A stretch of DNA of 64,000 nt from Arthrobacter hankyongi (GTDB lineage: Bacteria > Actinomycetota > Actinomycetes > Actinomycetales > Micrococcaceae), in assembly GCF_022012395.1 (NCBI RefSeq), contig NZ_JAKLTQ010000015.1, positions 58,201 through 122,200 of the forward strand, in the 5' to 3' direction. The translations under genes were made by a program, and so were the position numbers. Positions 1 through 7,869 of this stretch are shown here, one piece after another. The notes below the pieces were generated by a model. The model was not told the origin of the DNA. It saw nothing but the letters and a program-made list of their open reading frames with translations, and did no database searches. Each line of letters opens with the position of its first letter. Position 1 is the stretch's first letter.

Positions 1-11
1 GATGTTCTCAT
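1..11 (-). CDS. kdpC: Start of KdpC, potassium-transporting ATPase subunit C (partial)
   Basis: Only the first codons are inside the window: an ATG read leftwards from base 11 (M-R-T). It starts 41 bases after the kdpB stop on the same strand, where kdpC is expected in the kdpFABC order. The identification rests on position, not on the sequence of the protein, which lies outside the window. Confidence 0.6.
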
Positions 12-52
12 GGTGTATTCCTGTCGGGTAGTCCGTGGCGGTCCGGGTGCGC

Positions 53-2215
53 TCAGAAGCCGGGGATCAGCATGACCAGCAGGTCGATGAGCTTGATGCC
101 GATGAACGGGGCGATGACCCCGCCGATCCCGTAGATCAGCAGGTTCCGGTTCAGGATCCGGGCGGCGGAGGCCGGGCGGTACTTCACCCCGCGCAAGGCC
201 AGCGGGATCAGCAGGACGATGATGATGGCATTGAAGATCACCGCCGAGAGGATGGCGGAAGCCGGAGAATGCAGCTGCATCAGGTTCAGCGCCGCCAGGC
301 CGGGAAACACCGCGGCGAACATGGCCGGGATAATGGCGAAGTATTTGGCGACGTCGTTGGCGATGGAGAAAGTGGTCAGGGCACCGCGGGTGATCAGCAG
401 CTGCTTGCCGATCCGCACGATGTCGATCAGCTTGGTCGGATCGGAGTCGAGGTCGACCATGTTGCCGGCCTCCTTGGCCGCGGAGGTGCCGGTGTTCATG
501 GCGACGCCGACGTCGGCCTGGGCCAGGGCGGGGGCGTCGTTGGTGCCGTCGCCGGTCATGGCCACCAGGTTGCCGCCTTCCTGTTCGCGGCGGATCAGGC
601 GCATCTTGTCCTCGGGGGTGGCCTCGGCCAGGAAGTCGTCGACCCCGGCCTCGGCGGCGATGGCCCGGGCGGTCAGGGGGTTGTCGCCGGTGATCATCAC
701 GGTCCTGATGCCCATTGCACGGAGCTCGGCGAAGCGTTCCACCAGCCCGTCCTTGACCACGTCCTTGAGGTGGACGATGCCCAGGACCGAACCCCGTCCG
801 GCAGCGGGCCGGGCGGCGACCACCAGCGGGGTGCCGCCGGTGCGGCCGATCCGTTCCATGACTTGGTCCATTTCCTGCCGGACGCCGTCGTCCATGCCGC
901 CGTTGGCGTCCAGCCAGGCAGTGATGGCGGAGCCGGCGCCCTTGCGGATCCGGGCGCCGTCGGCATGGTCGATGCCGCTCATCCGGGTCTGGGCGGTGAA
1001 TGGGACGGCCTCGCCGTCCGCGGAGCCGGCGGCCTCGAAGCCCTGCTGCCGGGCCAGGTCTACGATGGACTTGCCCTCCGGGGTGGAGTCGCTGAGCGAG
1101 GCCAGCGCCGCGGCCCGGACCAGCTCGGCCAGGCTGTGGCCGCCGACCGGGACGAACTCGCTGGCCTGGCGGTTGCCGTAGGTGATGGTGCCGGTCTTGT
1201 CCAGCAGCAGCGTGGTGACATCGCCGGCGGCCTCGACGGCGCGGCCGGACATGGCCAGGACGTTGCGCTGGACCAGCCGGTCCATGCCGGCGATGCCGAT
1301 GGCCGAGAGCAGCGCGCCGATCGTCGTCGGGATGAGGCAGACGAGCAGGGCCACCAGGACCGGCACACTCACGGCGGCACCGGAGTAGCCGGCAATCGGG
1401 TCCAGGGACAGGACCACGACGACGAAGATGATGGACAGGGCCGCCAGCAGGATGTTCAGCGCGATCTCGTTGGGGGTTTTCTGCCGGGAGGCGCCCTCGA
1501 CCAGGCGGATCATCCGGTCCACGAGCGACTCGCCCGGCTGGCTGGTCATCCGGACCACGATGCGGTCCGAGAGTACCTGGGTGCCGCCGGTGACGGCGGA
1601 GCGGTCGCCGCCGGATTCGCGGATCACCGGAGCGGATTCACCGGTGATGGCGGATTCATTCACCGAGGCGATGCCCCAGATAATCTCCCCGTCGCCGGGA
1701 ATCAGTTCGCCGGCCGCGACGACGACGACGTCGCCGAGCCGCAGTTCCGACGACGGCACGTCGGTGGCCGGGACGCCGGTGGCCGCGCCGTCGCGTGCCG
1801 GGCTGTACGTGTCGAGGCGGTGGGCCATGGTGCTGGTCCGGGTCTTGCGCAGGCTGGCGGCCTGGGCCTTGCCGCGGCCTTCGGCCACGGATTCGGCCAG
1901 GTTGGCGAAGATGACGGTCAGCCACAGCCAGGCGGCAATGGCGGCGGTGAAGGAGGGCGGAACCGGCGCGGTACCGGAGGCCCGGCCGCCGCCAAGGAGC
2001 GGTTCGGCGATGGCCAGGGCCGTGGTCAGCGCGGCGCCGGTCTCGACGATGAACATGACGGGTGAATGCCACATCTGCCGAGGACCGAGCTTGCGCAGCG
2101 CCCCGGGAAGGGCGGCCGCCAGCTGTGGGAACGAGAAGGCATTCCGCTTGGTCCCGGGGGCGTGGCCGCCGGGGTGCCGGGCGGACTTTGACGGGGCAGG
2201 GGTCAGGGTGGACAC
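53..2215 (-). CDS. kdpB: Potassium-transporting ATPase ATP-binding subunit KdpB
   Basis: P-type ATPase subunit that hydrolyses ATP to drive high-affinity K+ uptake in the KdpFABC membrane complex. At 720 aa it is slightly longer than usual because of a basic N-terminal tail of about 40 residues. The phosphorylation motif DKTGT is at residues 339-343, the actuator loop TGES at 191-194, and the hinge motif GDGTNDAPA is in the C-terminal half. Membrane segments lie near residues 60-110, 250-305 and 600-715. The start is a GTG four bases after the kdpA stop, so the two genes are translationally linked. Confidence 0.97.
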   Translation of the reverse strand: MSTLTPAPSKSARHPGGHAPGTKRNAFSFPQLAAALPGALRKLGPRQMWHSPVMFIVETGAALTTALAIAEPLLGGGRASGTAPVPPSFTAAIAAWLWLTVIFANLAESVAEGRGKAQAASLRKTRTSTMAHRLDTYSPARDGAATGVPATDVPSSELRLGDVVVVAAGELIPGDGEIIWGIASVNESAITGESAPVIRESGGDRSAVTGGTQVLSDRIVVRMTSQPGESLVDRMIRLVEGASRQKTPNEIALNILLAALSIIFVVVVLSLDPIAGYSGAAVSVPVLVALLVCLIPTTIGALLSAIGIAGMDRLVQRNVLAMSGRAVEAAGDVTTLLLDKTGTITYGNRQASEFVPVGGHSLAELVRAAALASLSDSTPEGKSIVDLARQQGFEAAGSADGEAVPFTAQTRMSGIDHADGARIRKGAGSAITAWLDANGGMDDGVRQEMDQVMERIGRTGGTPLVVAARPAAGRGSVLGIVHLKDVVKDGLVERFAELRAMGIRTVMITGDNPLTARAIAAEAGVDDFLAEATPEDKMRLIRREQEGGNLVAMTGDGTNDAPALAQADVGVAMNTGTSAAKEAGNMVDLDSDPTKLIDIVRIGKQLLITRGALTTFSIANDVAKYFAIIPAMFAAVFPGLAALNLMQLHSPASAILSAVIFNAIIIVLLIPLALRGVKYRPASAARILNRNLLIYGIGGVIAPFIGIKLIDLLVMLIPGF

Positions 2216-2219
2216 GGTC

Positions 2220-3893
2220 TTACACCAATCCTTCGGCCAGAGGGCCCAGGGCGAGAACGGGGAAGAAGGTCAGGGCGGTGACGACAATCGTGACGCTGCC
2301 GAGCAGCGCGGCGAACTGCGGCCGGTGGGTGGGCAAGGTACCTGCCGTGGCCGGGACCTTGTCCTGGGCGGCCAGCGAGCCGGCCAGGGCGAGCACGAAC
2401 ACGATCGGCAGGAACCGGCCCAGCAGCATGGCAACGCCCAGCGCGGTGTTGAGCCAGGGGGTGTTGGCGGCCAGCCCGGCGAACGCCGAGCCGTTGTTGT
2501 TCGCCGCCGAGGTGAAGGCGTAGAGCACTTCGGAGAAGCCGTGCAGGCCCGGATTCCAGATGGAGGCCGACTGCACGCTTTCGCGGACGCCGGGCAGGGC
2601 GAAGCTCAACGCCGTCCCGGCCAGCACCAGGGTGGGGGTGGTCAGGATGTAGAGGCTGGCCAGCTTGATCTCCCGCGGACCGATCTTCTTGCCCAGGTAC
2701 TCCGGCGTCCGGCCCACCAGCAGGCCGGCGATGAACACCGTGACCACGGCCAGCACCAGCATGCCGTAGAGCCCCGACCCGACGCCGCCGGGCGCCACCT
2801 CGCCGAGCATCATGTTCAGCAGCGGCATCATGCCGCCGAGGGCGGTGAAGCTGTCGTGCATGGAATTGACCGCGCCGCTGGAGGTCAGCGTGCTGGCGGA
2901 GCTGAACAAGGTGGACCCGTCGATCCCGAAGCGCACCTCCTTGCCCTCCATGGCTGCGCCCGCGGCCTGCGGCCCGGTGCCGGAACCTGCCGACTCCAGG
3001 GCTGTCAGCACAAGCGTGGAGACCAGGAAGAGCGCCGCCATCGCCCCCAGGATCGCGTAGCCCTGTTTCCGGTTGCCGACCAGGGTGCCGAAGGTCCGGG
3101 GCAGGCTGAACGGGATCGCGAGCATCAGCACGATTTCGAAGAGGCTGGTCCAGGCGGTGGGGTTCTCGAACGGGTGGGCCGAGTTGGCGTTGAAGAAGCC
3201 GCCGCCGTTGGTGCCCAGCAGCTTGATCGCCTCCTGGGAGGCGACCGGGCCGCCGGGGATGCTTTGCGCGGCTCCGGCCAGGGTGCTCACCCCGGTGGGC
3301 CCGGCAAGATTCTGGACCACGCCGCCGGCCAGCAGGACCATTGCCGCGAGCACGGCGCCCGGCAGCAGCAGGCGGAAGCACCCGCGGGTCAGGTCCACCC
3401 AGAAGTTGCCCACCGTTTCGCTGCGGCGCGCGGCGAAGCCCCGCACCAGGGCAACGGCCACGGCGATGCCGACGGCGGCGGAGACGAAGTTCTGCACCGC
3501 CAGCCCGGCCGCCTGCACCGTGTAGCCCATGGTCAGTTCGGGGGAGTAGGACTGCCAGTTCGTGTTGGTCACGAAGGACGCAGCCGTATTGAAGGCCAGT
3601 CCCGCCGGGACCGCCGGCAAACCCAGCGCATACGGCAGGAAGGACTGTAGCCGCTGCAAGGCGTACAGCAGCAGGACTGACACCGCGGAGAAGGCCAGCA
3701 CGGCCCGCAGATAGTACTGCCAGGTCTGCGTCGAGCCCGGATCGACCCCCACCAGGCGGTAGATCCACCGTTCGAATTTCAGGTTCCTGGCCGAACTGTA
3801 GACGGCGGCCATGTAGTCGCCCAGCGGCCGGTACAGGATGGCAAGGACGGCACCGAGCGTGAGCAGCTGGGCAGCCGTGTACCAGGCTTCCAT
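2220..3893 (-). CDS. kdpA: Potassium-transporting ATPase K+-binding subunit KdpA
   Basis: Polytopic 557-aa membrane subunit that selects and binds K+ for the Kdp pump. It has about ten hydrophobic segments. Selectivity-filter-type loops are visible, for example [10 protein letters not shown] at residues 107-116 and GTNGGGFFN at 227-235, both hallmarks of KdpA. Its ATG shares one base with the TGA of kdpF, and its stop lies four bases before the kdpB GTG, which marks a tightly coupled operon. Confidence 0.97.
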   Translation of the reverse strand: MEAWYTAAQLLTLGAVLAILYRPLGDYMAAVYSSARNLKFERWIYRLVGVDPGSTQTWQYYLRAVLAFSAVSVLLLYALQRLQSFLPYALGLPAVPAGLAFNTAASFVTNTNWQSYSPELTMGYTVQAAGLAVQNFVSAAVGIAVAVALVRGFAARRSETVGNFWVDLTRGCFRLLLPGAVLAAMVLLAGGVVQNLAGPTGVSTLAGAAQSIPGGPVASQEAIKLLGTNGGGFFNANSAHPFENPTAWTSLFEIVLMLAIPFSLPRTFGTLVGNRKQGYAILGAMAALFLVSTLVLTALESAGSGTGPQAAGAAMEGKEVRFGIDGSTLFSSASTLTSSGAVNSMHDSFTALGGMMPLLNMMLGEVAPGGVGSGLYGMLVLAVVTVFIAGLLVGRTPEYLGKKIGPREIKLASLYILTTPTLVLAGTALSFALPGVRESVQSASIWNPGLHGFSEVLYAFTSAANNNGSAFAGLAANTPWLNTALGVAMLLGRFLPIVFVLALAGSLAAQDKVPATAGTLPTHRPQFAALLGSVTIVVTALTFFPVLALGPLAEGLV

Positions 3894-3997
3894 CAGAAAC
3901 GCTCCGGCTTCACCAGGGCATAGAGCAGGTACGCGGTGGCTGCCAGGCCCAGCACCAGGGCCAGCAGGTCAAAGACGATCACAGTTTTTCGACCCAT
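3893..3997 (-). CDS. kdpF: KdpF small subunit of the Kdp K+ ATPase
   Basis: A 34-aa protein with one hydrophobic helix ([20 protein letters not shown]) followed by a short basic tail ending in KPERF, the typical make-up of KdpF, which stabilises the KdpABC complex in the membrane. The stop codon overlaps the kdpA start by one base (TGATG). The gene begins inside the 3' end of the 27-aa upstream gene, in another frame. It was read directly from the bases because it is very short. Confidence 0.9.
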   Translation of the reverse strand: MGRKTVIVFDLLALVLGLAATAYLLYALVKPERF

Positions 3998-4062
3998 CGC
4001 GAGGCCAGGCCGAGGATCAGGAACACCGCGACGGTGGCGAGGATGAAGACGATGTCAAGCAC
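3979..4062 (-). CDS. 27-aa single-helix membrane protein leading the kdp operon
   Basis: A GTG-started frame that encodes a hydrophobic segment (LDIVFILATVAVFLILGLAS) and then RWVEKL. A good ribosome site GGGAG lies six bases upstream of the GTG. Its 3' end overlaps kdpF by 19 bases in a different frame, so the two peptides are probably co-translated. I recall similar tiny genes beside kdpF in other actinobacteria but cannot check this here. It may be a second small Kdp accessory subunit; that function is inferred only from position and size. Confidence 0.72.
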   Translation of the reverse strand: MLDIVFILATVAVFLILGLASRWVEKL

Positions 4063-4128
4063 TTGAACTCCCAAAGGTGGACCTCGAGCGGCCGGCCAAG
4101 GTGGCGCCGCTTCGGCGCTTACGTCACG

Positions 4129-4179
4129 ATTAGACACCCGCGCAGGCCGGCTGCCGGCGGTCCTAACGGCTTCCTAACG
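4129..4179 (-). promoter_or_regulatory. Candidate KdpE-type operator and promoter of the kdp operon
   Basis: On the minus strand two copies of CGTTAGGA occur at 4179-4172 and 4168-4161, exactly 11 bases apart, the spacing used by OmpR-family response regulators that bind one helical turn apart. A TCTAAT -10-like element follows at 4134-4129. The -35 position next to the repeats (CCGGCA) is poor, as in activator-dependent promoters. The leader gene starts 67 bases downstream. Assignment to KdpE is inferred from the neighbouring genes. Confidence 0.55.
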
Positions 4180-4317
4180 TCCCGGGCTTGAACCTCTACG
4201 CGGCCCTTACACCAGGTCGCCGGCCGGAGCAGGGCGTCCGCTGGCCGCCATTGGCATGGCGGCCGGAAGGGCCTATCGTCACAGCCAAGGGCTGAGTGTC
4301 CGAAAGGAGGACCTGCC

Positions 4318-5334
4318 GTGGCCATTGTCGATAACGCCGTCTACGTGGACGGCCGCCGGACCGCGGATCCGGAGGGCCTGGACGAGACCTACTTCCTGCT
4401 GCGGCAGCGCCAGGGCATGGCCTGGATCGGGCTGTACCGGCCCGATGTGGCGGAGCTGCAATCCGTTGCCGGCGAATTCGGCCTCAGCGATCTCGCCGTG
4501 GAGGACGCGCTGGCCGGACATCAGCGGGCCAAGCTGGAACACTATGGCGACATGCTTTTCCTGGTGTTGCGCCCGGCCCGGTATCTCGACGATGTGGAAA
4601 AGGTGGAGTTCGGCGAGATCCATATTTTTGCCGGCCCGGATTTCGTCGTCACCGTCCGCCGTGCCGAATCGCCGGACCTGACCCGCGTGCGCCGGCGCAT
4701 GGAATCCCAGCCGGAGTTCCTGGCCCTGGGACCGCATGCCGTGCTCTACGCGATTCTCGACCAGGTGGTCGATGAGTACGAGCCGGTTGCGGCGGGGCTG
4801 GAGAACGATGTCGACGAAATCGAGGACGGCCTCTTCGGCGGGGATCCCGACGTGTCCCGCCGGATCTATGACTTGTTGCGCGAGGTCATCATGTTCCAGC
4901 GGGCGACCGCTCCGCTGCCGGGAATCCTCCAGTCACTGATGGCCGGGGCGCCCGGGGAACGGCCGGACTCCCAGCTGCAGGACCATTTCCGCGACGTGCT
5001 GGACCATGTGTTGCGGATGGGCGACCGGGTCGCTGCTTTCCGCGCGCTGTTGCAGAACGCGCTGACGGTCAACGCCGCCCTGGTGGCCCAGCGCCAGAAT
5101 GACGAGATGCGCCGGCTGACTGAGTCCAGCTATGCCCAGAACGAGCAGGTCAAGCGCATCTCCGCCTGGGCCGCCATCCTCTTTGCGCCCACCTTGATCG
5201 GCACTATCTACGGCATGAATTTCAGTAAGATGCCCGAACTCCATTGGGCGTTGGGCTACCCGATGGCATTAGGGCTGATGATCGGGATGGGCGTGGTCCT
5301 GTACGTAACCTTCAGGCACAACAAGTGGATCTAG
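4318..5334 (+). CDS. corA: CorA family magnesium/cobalt transport protein
   Basis: A 338-aa channel-type Mg2+ transporter. It has a long soluble, helical N-terminal region and two C-terminal membrane helices. The signature YGMNF is at residues 298-302, right after the first helix, and the protein ends with the usual short basic tail (RHNKWI). The start is a GTG with an AAAGGAGGA site about ten bases upstream. It is transcribed away from the kdp operon. Confidence 0.95.
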   Translation: MAIVDNAVYVDGRRTADPEGLDETYFLLRQRQGMAWIGLYRPDVAELQSVAGEFGLSDLAVEDALAGHQRAKLEHYGDMLFLVLRPARYLDDVEKVEFGEIHIFAGPDFVVTVRRAESPDLTRVRRRMESQPEFLALGPHAVLYAILDQVVDEYEPVAAGLENDVDEIEDGLFGGDPDVSRRIYDLLREVIMFQRATAPLPGILQSLMAGAPGERPDSQLQDHFRDVLDHVLRMGDRVAAFRALLQNALTVNAALVAQRQNDEMRRLTESSYAQNEQVKRISAWAAILFAPTLIGTIYGMNFSKMPELHWALGYPMALGLMIGMGVVLYVTFRHNKWI

Positions 5335-5351
5335 GCACCACCGCGGTGCGT

Positions 5352-5403
5352 GTCAGGATCGCGTCAGGATCCGGCCCGGAGCCGTTAAGGATTCGTCAGG
5401 AAA
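5352..5403 (+). promoter_or_regulatory. Two pairs of 11-bp-spaced direct repeats upstream of a 51-aa gene
   Basis: GTCAGGATC occurs at 5352-5360 and again at 5363-5371 (period 11). A second pair, GTTAAGGAT at 5384-5392 and GTCAGGAAA at 5395-5403, also starts 11 bases apart. The boxes resemble the GTTAGGA pair in front of the kdp operon, so the same response regulator, plausibly KdpE, may bind both. The array lies between the corA stop and the gene at 5497. No strong -10 is obvious downstream. Confidence 0.5.
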
Positions 5404-5496
5404 CGGTTACGGCGTTCTTTTCCGCGGTTCCATGGTGACAGGGGAGCGGCCGCGGGCCGCCTCCGGAAAGCGGCCGGCAGGAGGAGAAGGGCCGTC

Positions 5497-5652
5497 ATGG
5501 AAACTGGCGTTTTCTGGGAAATGGTTCCGGTGTTCGTCGTCGGCGGGATCCTGCTCGGGTTCCTGATCCGCTCGCTGCTGCGTTACCGTGGCTGGTGGTC
5601 TTCGGCACTCAGTGGCCGGACCGGCCGGGCCGGACCCGGAACGGACCGGTAG
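5497..5652 (+). CDS. 51-aa single-helix membrane protein, unknown function
   Basis: ATG-started frame with a strong GAGGAGAAGG ribosome site seven bases upstream. The peptide has one membrane helix (about residues 9-28, VPVFVVGGILLGFLIRSLL) and a basic, glycine-rich tail. I do not recognise the family. Direct repeats like those in front of the kdp operon lie just upstream, which suggests a link to K+ or ion stress. Confidence 0.65.
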   Translation: METGVFWEMVPVFVVGGILLGFLIRSLLRYRGWWSSALSGRTGRAGPGTDR

Positions 5653-5665
5653 GGCGCGGAGCAGT

Positions 5666-5701
5666 CCGGCCGGCTCGTTTCACGTGAAACGAGCCGGCCG
5701 G
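5666..5701. repeat. 36-bp perfect palindrome with a parS-like core
   Basis: The 36 bases are a perfect inverted repeat without a spacer. The centre, GTTTCACGTGAAAC at 5677-5690, equals the core of the bacterial parS site bound by ParB. It lies between two convergent genes, so it could also act as a bidirectional terminator stem, but no T-run follows on either strand. Two related sites occur at 11135 and 16476. Confidence 0.65.
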
Positions 5702-5734
5702 CCACCGGGGTTGTGGTTCGGCCGACGTCGTGGC

Positions 5735-7714
5735 TCAGCCGACGTGGATGCCCGGACGCTGCGCGGGGTCGGGTTCGTTCTCGCGGATGATCTCCCGGAC
5801 CACCGGTGCGGTGTCACCCTGGCCGAGCAGCAGGTAGCGCATCAGGTGCGTCAGCGGATTGCCTTCGGACCATTCGAAATACGCTTGGGGGAGTACCCCG
5901 GTGGCATCGCGCAGTCCGAGGAGGATCGCCGCGATGGCGTTCGGCGCCGCCGCACTGCGGGCCCGGAGGATGCGGTGGCCGGCAATCTCGACGCCGGAAA
6001 CCTTGAGGACGTGGCTGAACTCCGAGGGATCGCCCATCTCGATTTCGAGGAACATGACGTCCGCCGTGCCCGGGACCGGGTTGATGCCGCGGTGGAGATC
6101 CTCCTTGCGCCCGTATTCGGCCACGGAATCGTCAGCTTCGGGCTTGTGGGCCAGCAGGTTGATCCGGCCGTCGTAGATCAGGGTGTCGACGACGAAACGC
6201 CGGGCGGCGTCGTCGAACTCGATCCGGTCGGCACGCAGTTCGGTGGTGCGGGTGATGCGGGAAACCAGCGAAATCACCACGATGCTGGCGATGAAGAACA
6301 CCGAGATCATCAGCCCGTCGGGCTTTTCGCGGATGTTCTCCACCAGCGCATAGACCAGGATCAGGGTCAGCACGGTGAAACCGATGCCGGCCGCGCGCTT
6401 CTTCCGCCGCGCGGTGGAAATGGCGACGGCGGCGGCCCCGGAGACCATCATGGCCAGGATCCCCGTCGCATAGGCGCCGGCCTGCGCATCGACGCCGGCC
6501 TGGAAGATAAGGGTGATCAGGATCGCGACGGCGGTGTAGACCAGGACCACCGGGCGCACCGCCCGGCTCCACTCCGGGGCCATGCCGTAGGAGGGCAGGT
6601 AGCGCGGCACGATGTTGATCAGCCCGGCCATGGCGGAGGCGCCGGCGAACCAGAGGATCAGGATGCTGCTGATGTCGTAGACGGTGCCGAAGGTGTTCCC
6701 GAGCCGTTCGTGGGCCAGATAGGCCAGCGCACGTCCGTTGGCCTCGCCGCCCGGCGCGAAGGCGTCGGCAGGGATCAGGATGGTGGTGACGATGCTGCTG
6801 CCGATCAGGAACACGCTCATGATCAGGGCGGCCGTGGTCAGCAGCTTGCGGGTATTGCGCACCCGGGCGGCCAGCCGCTCTGCGGGGTTGGCGCCCTTCG
6901 CGGCGACCAGCGGCATCATGCTCACGCCCGTTTCGAAGCCGGAGAGTCCGAGGACGAGCAGCGGGAAGGCGAGGATGGCCGGACCGAGGAGCTGCGCCGG
7001 ACTGCCGAAGCTGGCCAGGCTGGCGGTCCACTGGCCCAGCACGCCGGGCTCGGTGAAGACATCGTAAAGGCCGGTCAGGATGACGACGGCGTTGAGCAGC
7101 AGGAAGACGGCCACCAGCGGGATGGCGACGGCGACCGCTTCGGTGAAGCCGAGCAGGAACACCCCGCCGAGGATGAGCAGCATCACGATCGTGACCGGCA
7201 CGGCCTGTCCGTGCAGGAAGTCGGGAGCGTAGGGATTTTCCAGCAGGTGCACGGTGGCGTCGGCCGATGACAGGGTGATGGTGATGATCCAGGAGGTGGC
7301 GACGAAGCCGAGCAGGATCAGGACCAGGACCTTGCCCCGCCAGAAGGGCAGCAGTTTCTCCAGCATGGCTACCGAGCCCTGTCCGTGGGGGCTTTCGTGC
7401 GCCACCCGGCGGTACATCGGCAGCATGCCGAGCAGGGTCAGCGCCACGATCAGCAGGGTGGCCAGCGGGGAGAGCACGCCGGCGGCCAGCACGGCAATCG
7501 CGGGCAGATAGGACAGCGTGGAGAAGTAGTCCACGCCGGTCAGGCACATGACCTTCCACCACGGCTGCTGCTCGACGTGGTCTTCGGCGGCCTCCGGGCC
7601 CACGGGCTGGACACGGTGCTGCATCAGCCAGCGGCCGAAGTTGCCGCCGGGCTCTGTCTTGGGTGCCGGCCGGGGGATGCTGGCGGGCATGGAGAAGTGG
7701 GTGAAGGAGCTCAC
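5735..7714 (-). CDS. APC superfamily amino-acid/cation permease
   Basis: A 659-aa protein with about twelve membrane helices and a soluble C-terminal domain of roughly 170 residues. The N-terminal core (CLTGVDYFSTLSYLPAIAV) and the region FETGVSMMPLVAAKG match APC-superfamily permeases of the large actinobacterial type. The substrate is not evident. I chose the GTG at 7714 because the upstream extension is low-complexity and because it gives a normal soluble leader; an ATG 24 bases inside is an alternative. It lies downstream of kdpD on the same strand, so a role linked to K+ or osmotic control is possible. Confidence 0.85.
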   Translation of the reverse strand: MSSFTHFSMPASIPRPAPKTEPGGNFGRWLMQHRVQPVGPEAAEDHVEQQPWWKVMCLTGVDYFSTLSYLPAIAVLAAGVLSPLATLLIVALTLLGMLPMYRRVAHESPHGQGSVAMLEKLLPFWRGKVLVLILLGFVATSWIITITLSSADATVHLLENPYAPDFLHGQAVPVTIVMLLILGGVFLLGFTEAVAVAIPLVAVFLLLNAVVILTGLYDVFTEPGVLGQWTASLASFGSPAQLLGPAILAFPLLVLGLSGFETGVSMMPLVAAKGANPAERLAARVRNTRKLLTTAALIMSVFLIGSSIVTTILIPADAFAPGGEANGRALAYLAHERLGNTFGTVYDISSILILWFAGASAMAGLINIVPRYLPSYGMAPEWSRAVRPVVLVYTAVAILITLIFQAGVDAQAGAYATGILAMMVSGAAAVAISTARRKKRAAGIGFTVLTLILVYALVENIREKPDGLMISVFFIASIVVISLVSRITRTTELRADRIEFDDAARRFVVDTLIYDGRINLLAHKPEADDSVAEYGRKEDLHRGINPVPGTADVMFLEIEMGDPSEFSHVLKVSGVEIAGHRILRARSAAAPNAIAAILLGLRDATGVLPQAYFEWSEGNPLTHLMRYLLLGQGDTAPVVREIIRENEPDPAQRPGIHVG

Positions 7715-7869
7715 GTGCGTCTTTTCTCGGGCGGTCTGGGCAGGATGGAGGGCTGGTCCGTCCCGCCGGTTCGCTTGCTGCGGACTACGGGAGCGTAGCA
7801 CCGGCCGGACCGGCGGGACGGTACGGAGGTGGAATTTTTAACGCATTCTTTATGTCCGTGTCCGGCCTG

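Noticed and set aside
35..2065. Very long open frame opposite kdpB
   Set aside because: It is a Gly/Asp/Gln-rich mirror of the real gene caused by high GC at third positions; it has no motif and lies entirely opposite KdpB. Similar mirrors occur opposite almost every gene here.
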